Positions 32,354 to 39,414 of a stretch of 39,414 bases of DNA are shown piece after piece; within the stretch, counting starts at the first letter, position 1; every line of letters starts with the position of its first letter. The notes beneath the pieces are model-generated. The model did not search any database. It saw only the letters and a program-made list of their open reading frames with translations, and was not told where the DNA came from. Origin of the DNA: Carboxylicivirga fragile (lineage in GTDB: Bacteria; Bacteroidota; Bacteroidia; Bacteroidales; Marinilabiliaceae); NCBI GenBank assembly GCA_025499625.1, contig JAFMVD010000055.1, positions 1 through 39,414 of the forward strand, given 5' to 3'. A program made the position numbers and the translations under genes.

Positions 32354-33736
32354 ATGATGATGGTGAGATACATTTGCTTGATTATAGTTGCAATGCAGTT
32401 AATTGGCTGTGCCGCGTGTTCAAAAGATAAAGATGTGCAGAAACCTGCACCTGTACTTAAATCAAGTATCCCAGAAAATAATGCTGTTGATGTGCAACTT
32501 TCAACAAGTATTGAAATTATTTTTGATGAAGTCATATCGCTTGCATCAAATCATGGCATTAGCATAAATGGTTCCGCAACAGAGGTGGAGGCCTCATTCA
32601 CCAAACTGCTTTTTGCTGTTGAGTTACAATATGAAACAGTCTATGAAATAACAATTCCAAAGGGCGCTGTAATTAATACTTTTGGAGTGCCTTCTACACA
32701 GGAAATACAAATATCTTTCACAACACGTGAAGCACCTTTTATTGATACAGAAGGAATGCAGTTTGTTGCCAGTATGGAGGTTGGGTGGAATCTAGGTAAT
32801 ACGCTAGACACTAAAAGTGAGGATGAAACAGCTTGGGGAAATCCCTTAGCTACTAAAGAGTTGATTGATGCGGTTAGTGCCAAAGGATTTAAAACACTTC
32901 GTGTGCCTGTTACCTGGCAATATCATATGGGTGATGCACCTGATTATACCATTGATAAACAATGGCTGGATAGGGTAGAGGAAGTTGTTAACTATGCTTT
33001 GGATAATAAAATGCATGTGATTGTGAATATTCATCACGATGAAGAATGGCTCATCCCTACTTATGCAAAGCTTGATGGAGCAAAGGATCAATTAGAAAAA
33101 GTGTGGATACAAATTGCCGAACGATTTAAAACATATGATCGTAACTTGGTGTTTGAAACCCTTAATGAAACGCGCTTGAAAGGTTCGGCTGAAGAATGGA
33201 CTGGAGGAACAGCTGAGGGGCGTGATTGCATTAATCAGTTTCATGATGTTGCTGTTGCGGCAATCAGAAATTCAGGTGGGAACAATACTGATCGATATAT
33301 CATGGTTTCGCCTTATGCTGCTTCATCAAGTCAAGTGGCAATGGATGGGCTTGTATTACCTAACTCTTCAAACCTTATTGTTTCGGTGCATAATTATTTT
33401 CCGTACAAATTTGCTTTGGCCGAGTCAGACTTCAACACCACTTGGGGTACAGATGCTGAAAAGCTGGCCCTAGATGCCGAACTTGATAGAGTTGTAAACA
33501 AGTTTATTGCTAATGGTATTCCAGTTGTGATGGGTGAATGGGGTAACCTAAATCATGATAATCTGGAAGAGCGTGTTAAGCATGCTGCCTATTTTGCGAA
33601 TGGATGTATTTGCCGAGGTATTTGTCCAATCTGGTGGGACAATGGTGCTTTAGGCCATTTTGGTATTATCAACCGTGATAATTATCAATGGTCTTTTCCT
33701 ACAATTGCGGATGCTATTGTGAACCAAGTAAAATAG
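32354..33736 (+). CDS. GH5_4-type endo-glucanase with N-terminal Ig-like domain, lipoprotein
   Basis: From the first of three consecutive ATGs the protein has 460 residues and a lipoprotein signal (MQLIGC, C19) followed by AACSKDKD, an acidic stretch compatible with surface display. A GTG start 45 bases upstream would overlap the preceding gene and add a basic tail. Residues about 30-125 are a Big_5-like domain related to that of the second GH26. The GH5 barrel has MEVGWNLGNTLDT, TAWGNP, GFKTLRVPVTWQYHMG, VIVNIHHDEEW, FETLNETR (acid/base E272), VHNYFPY and VMGEWGN (nucleophile E395). These fit subfamily 4, which cuts beta-1,4-glucans, glucomannan or xyloglucan. Here cleavage at glucose residues of glucomannan is the best guess. 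Confidence 0.91.
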   Translation: MMMVRYICLIIVAMQLIGCAACSKDKDVQKPAPVLKSSIPENNAVDVQLSTSIEIIFDEVISLASNHGISINGSATEVEASFTKLLFAVELQYETVYEITIPKGAVINTFGVPSTQEIQISFTTREAPFIDTEGMQFVASMEVGWNLGNTLDTKSEDETAWGNPLATKELIDAVSAKGFKTLRVPVTWQYHMGDAPDYTIDKQWLDRVEEVVNYALDNKMHVIVNIHHDEEWLIPTYAKLDGAKDQLEKVWIQIAERFKTYDRNLVFETLNETRLKGSAEEWTGGTAEGRDCINQFHDVAVAAIRNSGGNNTDRYIMVSPYAASSSQVAMDGLVLPNSSNLIVSVHNYFPYKFALAESDFNTTWGTDAEKLALDAELDRVVNKFIANGIPVVMGEWGNLNHDNLEERVKHAAYFANGCICRGICPIWWDNGALGHFGIINRDNYQWSFPTIADAIVNQVK

Positions 33737-33979
33737 ATTTTAAGTGATATTGGCTTGTCTCATGGTGTGTATGAATATATCCTTAAAATGAGATGGTTAG
33801 AACTATTAAAATAAGCTTTTGAATTATACAGTAGACCATTGTTTCCTATCAGTTCAAGTTAGGAAAGTCATTTGCTTGCCAAGAGTTTGATTGGTTATGA
33901 ATTAAGATTGATAAAATTATAACAGGATTGAAGCACATTGTTTATGTGTTGGATCAATCTCATAATGATAAAACAGAAT

Positions 33980-35191
33980 ATGAAGAAAGTATTAACGATT
34001 GCCCTAATGGTGCTGGTATGTGTTTGGACTTCTGCTCAAAAAGCTGATGATTTAGCATTAACGCCACCCATGGGATGGAATAGCTGGAATACATTTGGAA
34101 CCAATATTAATGAACACTTAGTTAAAGATATTGCAGATGCATTTGTGGATTTAGGTTTAAAAGATGCAGGATTCGAATACCTCGTTTTGGATGATGGCTG
34201 GATGGCTATGGAGCGTGATGAGAATTACAACTTGGTGGCTGATCCAGTTAAATTTCCAAATGGAATGAAATCTGTAGTGGATTATGTTCACTCTAAAGGT
34301 TTGAAATTTGGTATTTATAATTGTGCAGGTAGTAAAACATGTGCTGGTTATCCTGGAAGCAGGGGTTTCGAATATCAAGATGCCAAGTTGTATGCTGAAT
34401 GGGGTGTGGACTTTTTGAAATACGATTGGTGTAATACTGAAAATTTAAATGCAAAGGGTGCTTATCAAACCATGCGAGATGCATTGCATGCTACTGGTCG
34501 TCCTATCATATTTAGTATTTGTGAATGGGGTGATAATGAACCATGGAAGTGGGGTGAAGAAATGGGACATATGTGGCGTGTAACTGGTGATATTATCAAT
34601 TGCTGGGATTGTACTGTCGGGCATGGAACTTGGAGTTCGTTGGGCGTATGGCCAATTATTAAGTTGCGTAAAGACATACGTAAGCACACAGGACCTGGTC
34701 ACTGGAATGATTTTGACATGATGGAGGTTGGGAATGGAATGACTGTGGCTGAAGATCGCGTACATTTTGCCATGTGGTCTATGTTAGCATCTCCTTTAAT
34801 TATGGGTAATGATTTGCGATCGGCCTCAAAAGAAACCATTGAAATACTTACAAATAAGGAGGTTATTGAAGTGAACCAAGATAAGCTAGGTATTCAAGCT
34901 TATTGTCATTCTGATGAAGGAGATATAGAGATTTGGGCCAAACCATTGAATGATGGAGAATGGGCTTTTGCTTTCATAAATATGAGTGATAAAGCCATCG
35001 ATTTAAATCACGATTGGGCATGGCATCCTGTAAAAGATGACCTATCAAACAGATCTTTGGAGGTAAATAATAAGGTTTATAAAGTACGTGATTTATATAG
35101 TCATAAGGATTTGGGTTTAACTAAGACAAAGCTCAAAGGTACTATAGGAGCACATGATGTATTAATGCTAAGGTTGATTCCGACAGAGTAA
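33980..35191 (+). CDS. GH27 alpha-galactosidase
   Basis: The chosen start gives 403 residues with a typical signal peptide (MKKVLTIALMVLVCVWTSAQ); an upstream ATG at 33938 gives an unlikely leader. The enzyme opens with ALTPPMGWNSWNTFGTNI, the family 27 hallmark, and has LVLDDGWMAMERD, the nucleophile D149 in FLKYDWCN, acid/base D204 in WRVTGDI, GPGHWNDFDMMEVGN and MLASPLIMGNDLR. A C-terminal beta domain ends in HDVLMLRLIP. It removes alpha-1,6-galactosyl side groups from galactomannan or galactoglucomannan, probably in the periplasm. A 243-base gap separates it from the GH5 gene, so it may start a separate transcript with GH43, although I see no clean TAnnTTTG box there. Confidence 0.95.
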   Translation: MKKVLTIALMVLVCVWTSAQKADDLALTPPMGWNSWNTFGTNINEHLVKDIADAFVDLGLKDAGFEYLVLDDGWMAMERDENYNLVADPVKFPNGMKSVVDYVHSKGLKFGIYNCAGSKTCAGYPGSRGFEYQDAKLYAEWGVDFLKYDWCNTENLNAKGAYQTMRDALHATGRPIIFSICEWGDNEPWKWGEEMGHMWRVTGDIINCWDCTVGHGTWSSLGVWPIIKLRKDIRKHTGPGHWNDFDMMEVGNGMTVAEDRVHFAMWSMLASPLIMGNDLRSASKETIEILTNKEVIEVNQDKLGIQAYCHSDEGDIEIWAKPLNDGEWAFAFINMSDKAIDLNHDWAWHPVKDDLSNRSLEVNNKVYKVRDLYSHKDLGLTKTKLKGTIGAHDVLMLRLIPTE

Positions 35192-35250
35192 ATGCAAATA
35201 AATTGTTGTCAATTCATGTTGTTTTAAAATAGGTATATCTAAGTGAAGTC

Positions 35251-36852
35251 ATGATGAAATTATTTGTATTGATTAACTTATTGTCATTTACTACGTTAGT
35301 TGGATTAAATGCACAAGCGCCTCCTGAAAATTTTAATAATCCTATTCTTTCAGGTTTTCATCCTGACCCATCCATATGCAGAGTTGGTGATGATTATTAC
35401 TTGGTCAACTCCACCTTTGTTTGGTTTCCAGGCTTGCCAATATACCACAGTAAAGATTTAGTTAATTGGAAATTGATTGGTCATGCTGTTGATCGACCTG
35501 ATATGGTTGATTTTGATGGCTTGCCAGATAAATTTGGTTTGTTTGCACCTACAATCAGACATCATGATGGTGTATTTTACATTATCAATACTTGCGTAGG
35601 ATGTAAAATGAATTTTTATATTACGGCCACTAATCCAGCCGGGCCATGGTCCGATCCAATTTGGCTGTCAGACGCTCCAGGTATTGATCCTTCATTGTTC
35701 TGGGATGATGCTGGTAGATGCATCTATACTGGCATGAAGGGCGTTGAAAATGAAGCTTGGCGAGCACAATCCGTTGCCTATAATCAGGAGTTGGATTTGG
35801 AACAAAAAAAGTTAGTGGGAAAGCCTACTTTTCTAACTTTTGGGCATGCTAATAATGCACCTTACACAGAAGGACCTCACATTTATAAAATTAATGGTAA
35901 GTATCTACTGATGGTTTCCGAAGGTGGAACGGAAATGTTTCACGCCATAACAGCGCATCATAGTGATTCTCTCAATGGGCCTTATGTCGCCGATTATATT
36001 AATCCGGTTCTAACACATCGTCATTTAGGTGAGGATTACCCCTTACATGCTGTCGGTCACGGCGACCTTGTACAAACACAAAATGGAGAGTGGTGGTGTG
36101 TATTACTTGGTAAGCGCCGAATAGATAAGGAAACAACTTTAGCTCGCGAAACATTTTTGGCTAAAGTGCAATTTGAAGGGCAAACACCCATTTTTAATCC
36201 TGGATATGGACATGTGTTAGATCACCAGAAGCGCCCTGACTTGCCATGGACCCCCATCGATAAAGAGCCCGTTCGTGAAGATTTTAATGAAGATAAATTA
36301 GGAATGGCATGGTGTACTGTTCGTACTCCCAAAGAGCCATTTTTTGCTCTTAAGGCTGGCAAACTTCTTATAAGCCTACGTGCCGAGGTAATGGATAGTT
36401 TAGTTAATTCATCCATGTTAATTCGGCGAATTGAGCACCATAAATTCGAAGCGATGACTGAGATGAGCTTCAAAACCTCTAAAGATAATGAACATGCAGG
36501 GCTAACTGTTTATCGTACAAACGAGAACCATTTTAAACTATTAAAAGATAAAAAAGCAATTGTTCTGATTAAATCTTTTAAAGGTGAACAGACAGAAGTT
36601 GCTCGTATTCCATACACCAAAAAAGATGTTTATCTGCATGTTAAAGGAAATGACTTAGAGGCTCAATTTAGTTATGGAGAATCAGAAGACAAGTTAGTAC
36701 CTATTGGAGAGAAGCAAAGTTTGATTGTTATTGCCGATTATCAAGGTAATGCTCAGTTCAATGGTCCAGGTGTGGGTATATATGCCACTAGTAATGGTAA
36801 AGTATCAAAGAACACTGCTAGTTTTGATTGGTTTGAGTATAAAGGATTATAA
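35251..36852 (+). CDS. GH43 glycosidase with C-terminal beta-sandwich domain
   Basis: A 533-residue secreted protein (signal peptide ending about residue 22). The five-bladed propeller has base D39 in GFHPDPSICRVGDDYYLV, the pKa-modulating D146 in GIDPSLFWDD and acid E207 in YTEGPHIYKINGKYLL. Residues about 340-533 form the concanavalin-like C-terminal domain common in this branch (REDFNEDKLGMAW; GPGVGIYATSNG). Relatives are beta-xylosidases or alpha-L-arabinofuranosidases; they commonly have STFEWFPG, while this protein has STFVWFPG, which changes a residue close to the active site. No xylan-specific partner is in the locus, so the substrate is unclear: a minor side group on mannan or a xylose/arabinose contaminant are possible. 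It is the last PUL gene. Confidence 0.92.
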   Translation: MMKLFVLINLLSFTTLVGLNAQAPPENFNNPILSGFHPDPSICRVGDDYYLVNSTFVWFPGLPIYHSKDLVNWKLIGHAVDRPDMVDFDGLPDKFGLFAPTIRHHDGVFYIINTCVGCKMNFYITATNPAGPWSDPIWLSDAPGIDPSLFWDDAGRCIYTGMKGVENEAWRAQSVAYNQELDLEQKKLVGKPTFLTFGHANNAPYTEGPHIYKINGKYLLMVSEGGTEMFHAITAHHSDSLNGPYVADYINPVLTHRHLGEDYPLHAVGHGDLVQTQNGEWWCVLLGKRRIDKETTLARETFLAKVQFEGQTPIFNPGYGHVLDHQKRPDLPWTPIDKEPVREDFNEDKLGMAWCTVRTPKEPFFALKAGKLLISLRAEVMDSLVNSSMLIRRIEHHKFEAMTEMSFKTSKDNEHAGLTVYRTNENHFKLLKDKKAIVLIKSFKGEQTEVARIPYTKKDVYLHVKGNDLEAQFSYGESEDKLVPIGEKQSLIVIADYQGNAQFNGPGVGIYATSNGKVSKNTASFDWFEYKGL

Positions 36853-36956
36853 GTAAGCGTCTCTGGAATGACGTATAGTTTATTGTTTACTTATATTCGA
36901 GTTTTACATCCTTACTAATTATTAAATGAGGATGCACTATGATTTTTAATTGAAAT

Positions 36957-36988
36957 AAATGCCAACCTAATTTGATTGGCATTTTTTT
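36957..36988 (+). terminator. Intrinsic terminator at the PUL end
   Basis: AAATGCCAA (36957-36965) pairs perfectly with TTGGCATTT (36976-36984) around a 10-base loop, and the T-run extends to 36988. It lies 105 bases after the GH43 stop and is the clearest rho-independent terminator in the window. Beyond it, 36989-37062 shows nothing recognisable. Confidence 0.8.
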
Positions 36989-37062
36989 ATATGTCAACGC
37001 GGAGACGCATACGGTGATGGTGTCAGTGGTGACCTTTCTGTATGGATAGACCCTCTAATTGA

Positions 37063-37467
37063 TTATTTTGAAGGGCTCGCCTTATTGGTGAGCTTGAATA
37101 TCCGATTAAAATTAGCCAAATTATTAAAGCTGCATCTAAAGGCTATCTCAGCAATGCTGTCATTTTAATCTAATAGCATCCTGGAGGCGCATCCAATCCG
37201 GAAATCATTTAAAAATTCTACAAATGTACCCGTACGTTGTTTGATTAAGCGGCTAAAGGATATTATGGTCATGTTTAATTCATTGGCAAGGTCTTCAGTC
37301 TTAATCTTTCTAATTGTTGTCGTAATACGTGTTAGTATTTTCCTGTTGTGAGGGATGTTATGTTGAATGGAGATGAGGTTTGGATCGAAATGGATGTTAG
37401 GATGTTTGATGTTGAGATGTTTAAGAAAAGTTACTACTTGTATAGAGCTGTAAATATTATCCCAGCC
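37063..37467 (-). pseudogene. Decayed AraC-family transcriptional regulator
   Basis: Reading the minus strand from a TAA at 37468-37470 gives GWDNIYSSIQVVTFLKHL, then a clear AraC HTH: KIKTEDLANELNMT, ISFSRLIKQRTGTFVEFLND, FRIGCASRMLLD, a TAA stop at 37165-37167, then NDSIAEIAFRCSFNNLANFN and RIFKLTNKASPSK. The frame is otherwise uninterrupted to the final TAA at 37063. Both HTH motifs are recognisable (the second is of the normal GFNNLSNFNRQFK type). There is no proper start, and no complete N-terminal cupin; a short in-frame stretch further upstream (about 37471-37540) may be part of it. One in-frame stop splits the DNA-binding domain, so the gene is probably dead. It resembles cupin-type AraC regulators of sugar metabolism. 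Confidence 0.75.
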
Positions 37468-37559
37468 TTAAAGGCTTAAACCACCTTCGACAAGAATAGA
37501 TCCACTTATTGGTCGATGTGCCAAATAGAATACTTTTCATTTGTAGAATGATTATCGTT

Positions 37560-37579
37560 AAGTGCAGTGAACTGCACTT
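37560..37579. promoter_or_regulatory. Palindromic operator candidate upstream of hipB
   Basis: AAGTGCAG and CTGCACTT are exact inverse complements with a 4-base spacer. Further half-sites occur as AAGTGCA at 37621-37627 and TGCACTT at 37696-37702, the latter inside the first codons of hipB. HipB-type proteins bind such inverted repeats to autorepress their operon, so this is the probable operator system. Confidence 0.6.
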
Positions 37580-37667
37580 TTCTGTCATAAAATACAACCA
37601 GGCAACTAAAAAATCTCTTCAAGTGCAATTTAATGCTCTTTCACTAGTATTTGTTTAAAGTTTTCTT

Positions 37668-37675
37668 TATTTTTG
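37668..37675 (+). promoter_or_regulatory. Candidate -7 box of the hip operon
   Basis: TATTTTTG fits TAnnTTTG and lies 16 bases before the hipB ATG, which would give a very short leader. A TTTG at 37650-37653 is only 14 bases upstream, closer than the usual 19, so the -33 element is uncertain. The box sits between the two outer operator half-sites. Confidence 0.4.
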
Positions 37676-37691
37676 ACACAAATAGAGCGTT

Positions 37692-37913
37692 ATGTTGCAC
37701 TTTTCAGAATTAGTAAAAACCATTAAAGCCAGAAGAGAAATGCTGCAGGTAAACCAAGAAATGTTAGCAGACCTATCTGGTGTAAGTCTTAGAGCCTTAA
37801 AGCAGTTTGAGAGTGGTAAAGGTAATCCTACATTGCAGACGCTTGGTAAAATGGCTGATGCACTGGGCTTAGAACTAACATTAAAAGTAAAAAAGCTAAA
37901 TCCAAGTGAATGA
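37692..37913 (+). CDS. hipB: HipB-like XRE-family antitoxin/repressor
   Basis: A 73-residue protein that is nearly all helix-turn-helix (residues about 6-62): LVKTIKARREMLQVNQEMLADLSGVSLRALKQFESGKGNPTLQTLGKMADALGL spans the helices, with the recognition helix around SLRALKQFESG. HipB proteins bind operator palindromes and, in three-gene systems, a complex with HipS and HipT. The stop overlaps the hipS start as ATGA, implying translational coupling. A palindrome and half-sites lie upstream. Its identity as HipB rests on the two kinase-related genes that follow. Confidence 0.9.
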   Translation: MLHFSELVKTIKARREMLQVNQEMLADLSGVSLRALKQFESGKGNPTLQTLGKMADALGLELTLKVKKLNPSE

Positions 37914-38239
37914 GACAAGCTAAGGTCATCTATAAAAACGAGGAGGCAGGCTTGCTTACTCAATTAGATAGTGGTGCATTTGTATTTCGCTACCATGATG
38001 CATGGATTAATGCCACCGATAAACCTCCTATTAGTCTTACACTACCTAAAAATCAGCAAGAATACCAGTCTGAGTATTTGTTCCCATTTTTTTATAATAT
38101 GTTGCCGGAAGGAGCTAATAAACAGGTTGTTTGTCATGCCATGCGTATTGATAAAGAAGATCATTTTAGCTTATTACTAATTACTGCGACCTATGACACC
38201 ATTGGAGCAGTTAGAGTCATTAAAAAAGATAATGTATGA
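37910..38239 (+). CDS. hipS: HipS-like protein: free-standing HipA N-terminal subdomain
   Basis: A 109-residue protein corresponding to the N-subdomain-1 of HipA kinases (AKVIYKNEEAGLLTQLDSG, FRYHDAWI, ISLTLP, LFPFFYNMLPEGANKQVV). In classical HipA this piece is fused to the kinase; here it is a separate gene overlapping hipB by ATGA and hipT by ATGA. In the described Escherichia coli HipBST system the equivalent HipS acts as the antitoxin of the kinase, and the same role is inferred here. There is no frameshift-like evidence that the split is recent: both start codons and the overlap are clean, and the downstream protein has its own complete start. Confidence 0.88.
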   Translation: MRQAKVIYKNEEAGLLTQLDSGAFVFRYHDAWINATDKPPISLTLPKNQQEYQSEYLFPFFYNMLPEGANKQVVCHAMRIDKEDHFSLLLITATYDTIGAVRVIKKDNV

Positions 38240-39222
38240 GTTTACCTGATATCAAATACTGCCCTAGTACATTAAAAGAAGGAAATAACACCTATGCATC
38301 AACAGCTTTAAAGCGTTTATTCAATGGAAAAAAGGTAAGTCATATACTTCCTTATGAATCGCCAGCAACAAACGAAGTAACAGATGAACTATTTGAAGAT
38401 AATCGAAAAAGGATGTCTATTTCAGGCGTACAAGAAAAGTTCTCCGTTTTGTTGGACAAAAACAAATTACGCCTCATTAATGAAGGTGAACATGGACAAT
38501 ACATACTTAAACCTAAACCTGATGCAGGTAAGCATCCTGAAATGATGCCAGCCAACGAGCATTTAACGATGCAACTAGCCAGACAAGTTTTTAATATAGA
38601 AACTGCTGAGAACGCACTTATTTTTTTTAGCAATGGAGATCCAGCATATATTACTAAGCGATTTGATGTTAAAGGTGACGACACTAAGTGGGCACAAGAA
38701 GATTTTGCTGCGTTAGCGCAAAGAACCCCTCAAACGCATGGAGCAAACTATAAATACCAGGGTAACTATTATGAATTATTTGAAATACTAAAAAAGTTTG
38801 TCCCTGCCTACAGTGTTGAAGCTCCTAAGCTATTAAAGCTTGTGCTGTTTAACTACATATTTTCTAATGGAGATGCACATTTTAAAAACTTTTCTCTCAT
38901 ACAAACTGAGTTTGGAGATTTTAAATTGAGTCCAGCTTACGACTTACTAAATAGCCGAATTCATATTGAAGATAAAGATTTCGCACTTGAAGATGGTTTA
39001 TTGCCTCCAGTTGAAGCAAAAGGAAAAGTAAAAGAACAGTTTCATAAGCTTGGAGAAATGGCTGGAATTAATATAAAACTAATTGATGATATTTTTTCTC
39101 TACTAAGTTCCAAAAAGGACGAAGTCCTTAGGTTAATTAGCCACTCATACTTATCTGATAAATTGAGCCGTAACTACGAACAGGCATATCTATCCCGATT
39201 AAAAAAACTAAACAGGAAATAA
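38236..39222 (+). CDS. hipT: HipT-like serine/threonine kinase toxin (HipA C-terminal domain)
   Basis: A 328-residue HipA-family kinase lacking the N-terminal subdomain supplied by the preceding gene. The nucleotide loop reads MSISGVQEKFSV, with serines S61 and S63; the SIS triplet is the feature of E. coli HipT, where two serines in the loop are autophosphorylated. QYILKPKP provides the ATP-binding lysine region, IFSNGDAHFKNFSL holds catalytic D213 and N218, and LSPAYDLLNS holds the metal-binding D236. These are all intact, so it should be active. E. coli HipT phosphorylates tryptophanyl-tRNA synthetase; HipA phosphorylates glutamyl-tRNA synthetase. The target here is unknown. It is the last gene, with 190 bases of intergenic DNA before the window end. 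Confidence 0.92.
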   Translation: MSLPDIKYCPSTLKEGNNTYASTALKRLFNGKKVSHILPYESPATNEVTDELFEDNRKRMSISGVQEKFSVLLDKNKLRLINEGEHGQYILKPKPDAGKHPEMMPANEHLTMQLARQVFNIETAENALIFFSNGDPAYITKRFDVKGDDTKWAQEDFAALAQRTPQTHGANYKYQGNYYELFEILKKFVPAYSVEAPKLLKLVLFNYIFSNGDAHFKNFSLIQTEFGDFKLSPAYDLLNSRIHIEDKDFALEDGLLPPVEAKGKVKEQFHKLGEMAGINIKLIDDIFSLLSSKKDEVLRLISHSYLSDKLSRNYEQAYLSRLKKLNRK

Positions 39223-39307
39223 TATTACCTCATATTGAATATAAATGGAGCAGGAATGTTCGATGGTTGGATTTCGAGATGTATGATGTAAAGTAAAAGG
39301 TTCAAGC

Positions 39308-39326
39308 GCCTGCGGCTAGCGTAGGC
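39308..39326 (+). repeat. GC-rich hairpin next to the terminal repeat
   Basis: GCCTGCG (39308-39314) pairs with CGTAGGC (39320-39326) through seven pairs including one G-U, with the loop GCTAG. It begins the GC-rich stretch that runs into the terminal 45-base repeat, after an AT-rich gap following hipT. It resembles a REP-like hairpin or part of a longer structured element. Confidence 0.5.
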
Positions 39327-39369
39327 GGATTGCGGTGGAATGGCGGGTCGAGCCGACTGCGAGTGGAGC

Positions 39370-39414
39370 AAGGGTGGCAGATATGGAGGAGTGAGGAACG
39401 AACTACGGAGGATG
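39370..39414. repeat. Terminal direct repeat, right copy
   Basis: Identical over all 45 bases to positions 1-45 and in the same orientation. It is preceded by GC-rich sequence (39306-39369) that is not present before the left copy, since the left copy starts the window. Joining the ends would give one continuous GC-rich element from about 39306 through the repeat to about 450. Confidence 0.9.

Noticed and set aside
37910-39222. Interpretation of hipS and hipT as one hipA broken by a frameshift
   Set aside because: Both reading frames have clean ATGA overlaps and own start codons, and the kinase carries the SIS loop of genuine split systems; a designed two-gene layout explains this better.
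39306-39414. Possible group II intron domain V at the right end (GAGCCGACTGCG)
   Set aside because: The matching 3' strand of a domain V hairpin is absent and there is no reverse transcriptase gene, so the claim cannot be supported.
1-39414. CRISPR array, tRNA or rRNA genes, transposase or integrase genes
   Set aside because: I found no regularly spaced repeats, no clover-leaf or rRNA-like segments and no transposase or integrase motifs on either strand.

Overview
The window looks like a chromosomal segment, or a whole contig, from a Bacteroidota member (Bacteroidia or Flavobacteriia type). The evidence is an AT-rich genome, SusC/SusD pairs, a hybrid two-component regulator with an AraC output domain, almost no Shine-Dalgarno sequences, several matches to the Bacteroidota -7 box TAnnTTTG, and many lipoproteins. 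I cannot name the species.

Layout. Positions 1-1002 hold no convincing gene; the first ~450 bases are GC-rich and fold into nested hairpins. The first 45 bases recur exactly as the last 45 bases (39370-39414). From 1003 to 7131 the minus strand carries an SLC12-like cation-chloride cotransporter, a TlpA/ResA-type lipoprotein, a thioredoxin-fold protein and a membrane-anchored formylglycine-generating-enzyme-like protein. A truncated response-regulator receiver fragment (7217-7465) follows.

From 7675 to 36852 all genes run on the plus strand and form one polysaccharide utilization locus (PUL) for beta-mannan, most likely acetylated galactoglucomannan: HTCS sensor, GH26, GH130_1, GPH-family symporter, GH2 beta-mannosidase, SusC, SusD, two surface glycan-binding proteins, a second GH26, an SGNH acetylesterase, an AGE-family epimerase, GH5_8, GH5_4, GH27 alpha-galactosidase and GH43. 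The inferred flow is: surface lipoproteins bind and cut mannan; SusC/SusD import oligosaccharides; periplasmic GH27, esterase, GH26, GH5_8 and GH2 debranch and shorten them; the symporter brings mannobiose to the cytoplasm, where the signal-less epimerase makes mannosyl-glucose and the signal-less GH130 cleaves it with phosphate to mannose-1-phosphate and glucose. An intrinsic terminator (36957-36988) closes the locus.

Downstream, 37063-37467 (minus strand) is a decayed AraC-family regulator with an internal stop. A three-gene split HipA-kinase toxin-antitoxin operon (HipB, HipS, HipT; 37692-39222) follows, its genes overlapping by ATGA and preceded by a perfect palindrome. The most noteworthy items are this HipBST-type operon, the terminal direct repeats with the structured left end, the dead regulators at both PUL edges, the multi-repeat glycan-binding protein, and unexplained short palindromes and repeats inside the PUL.
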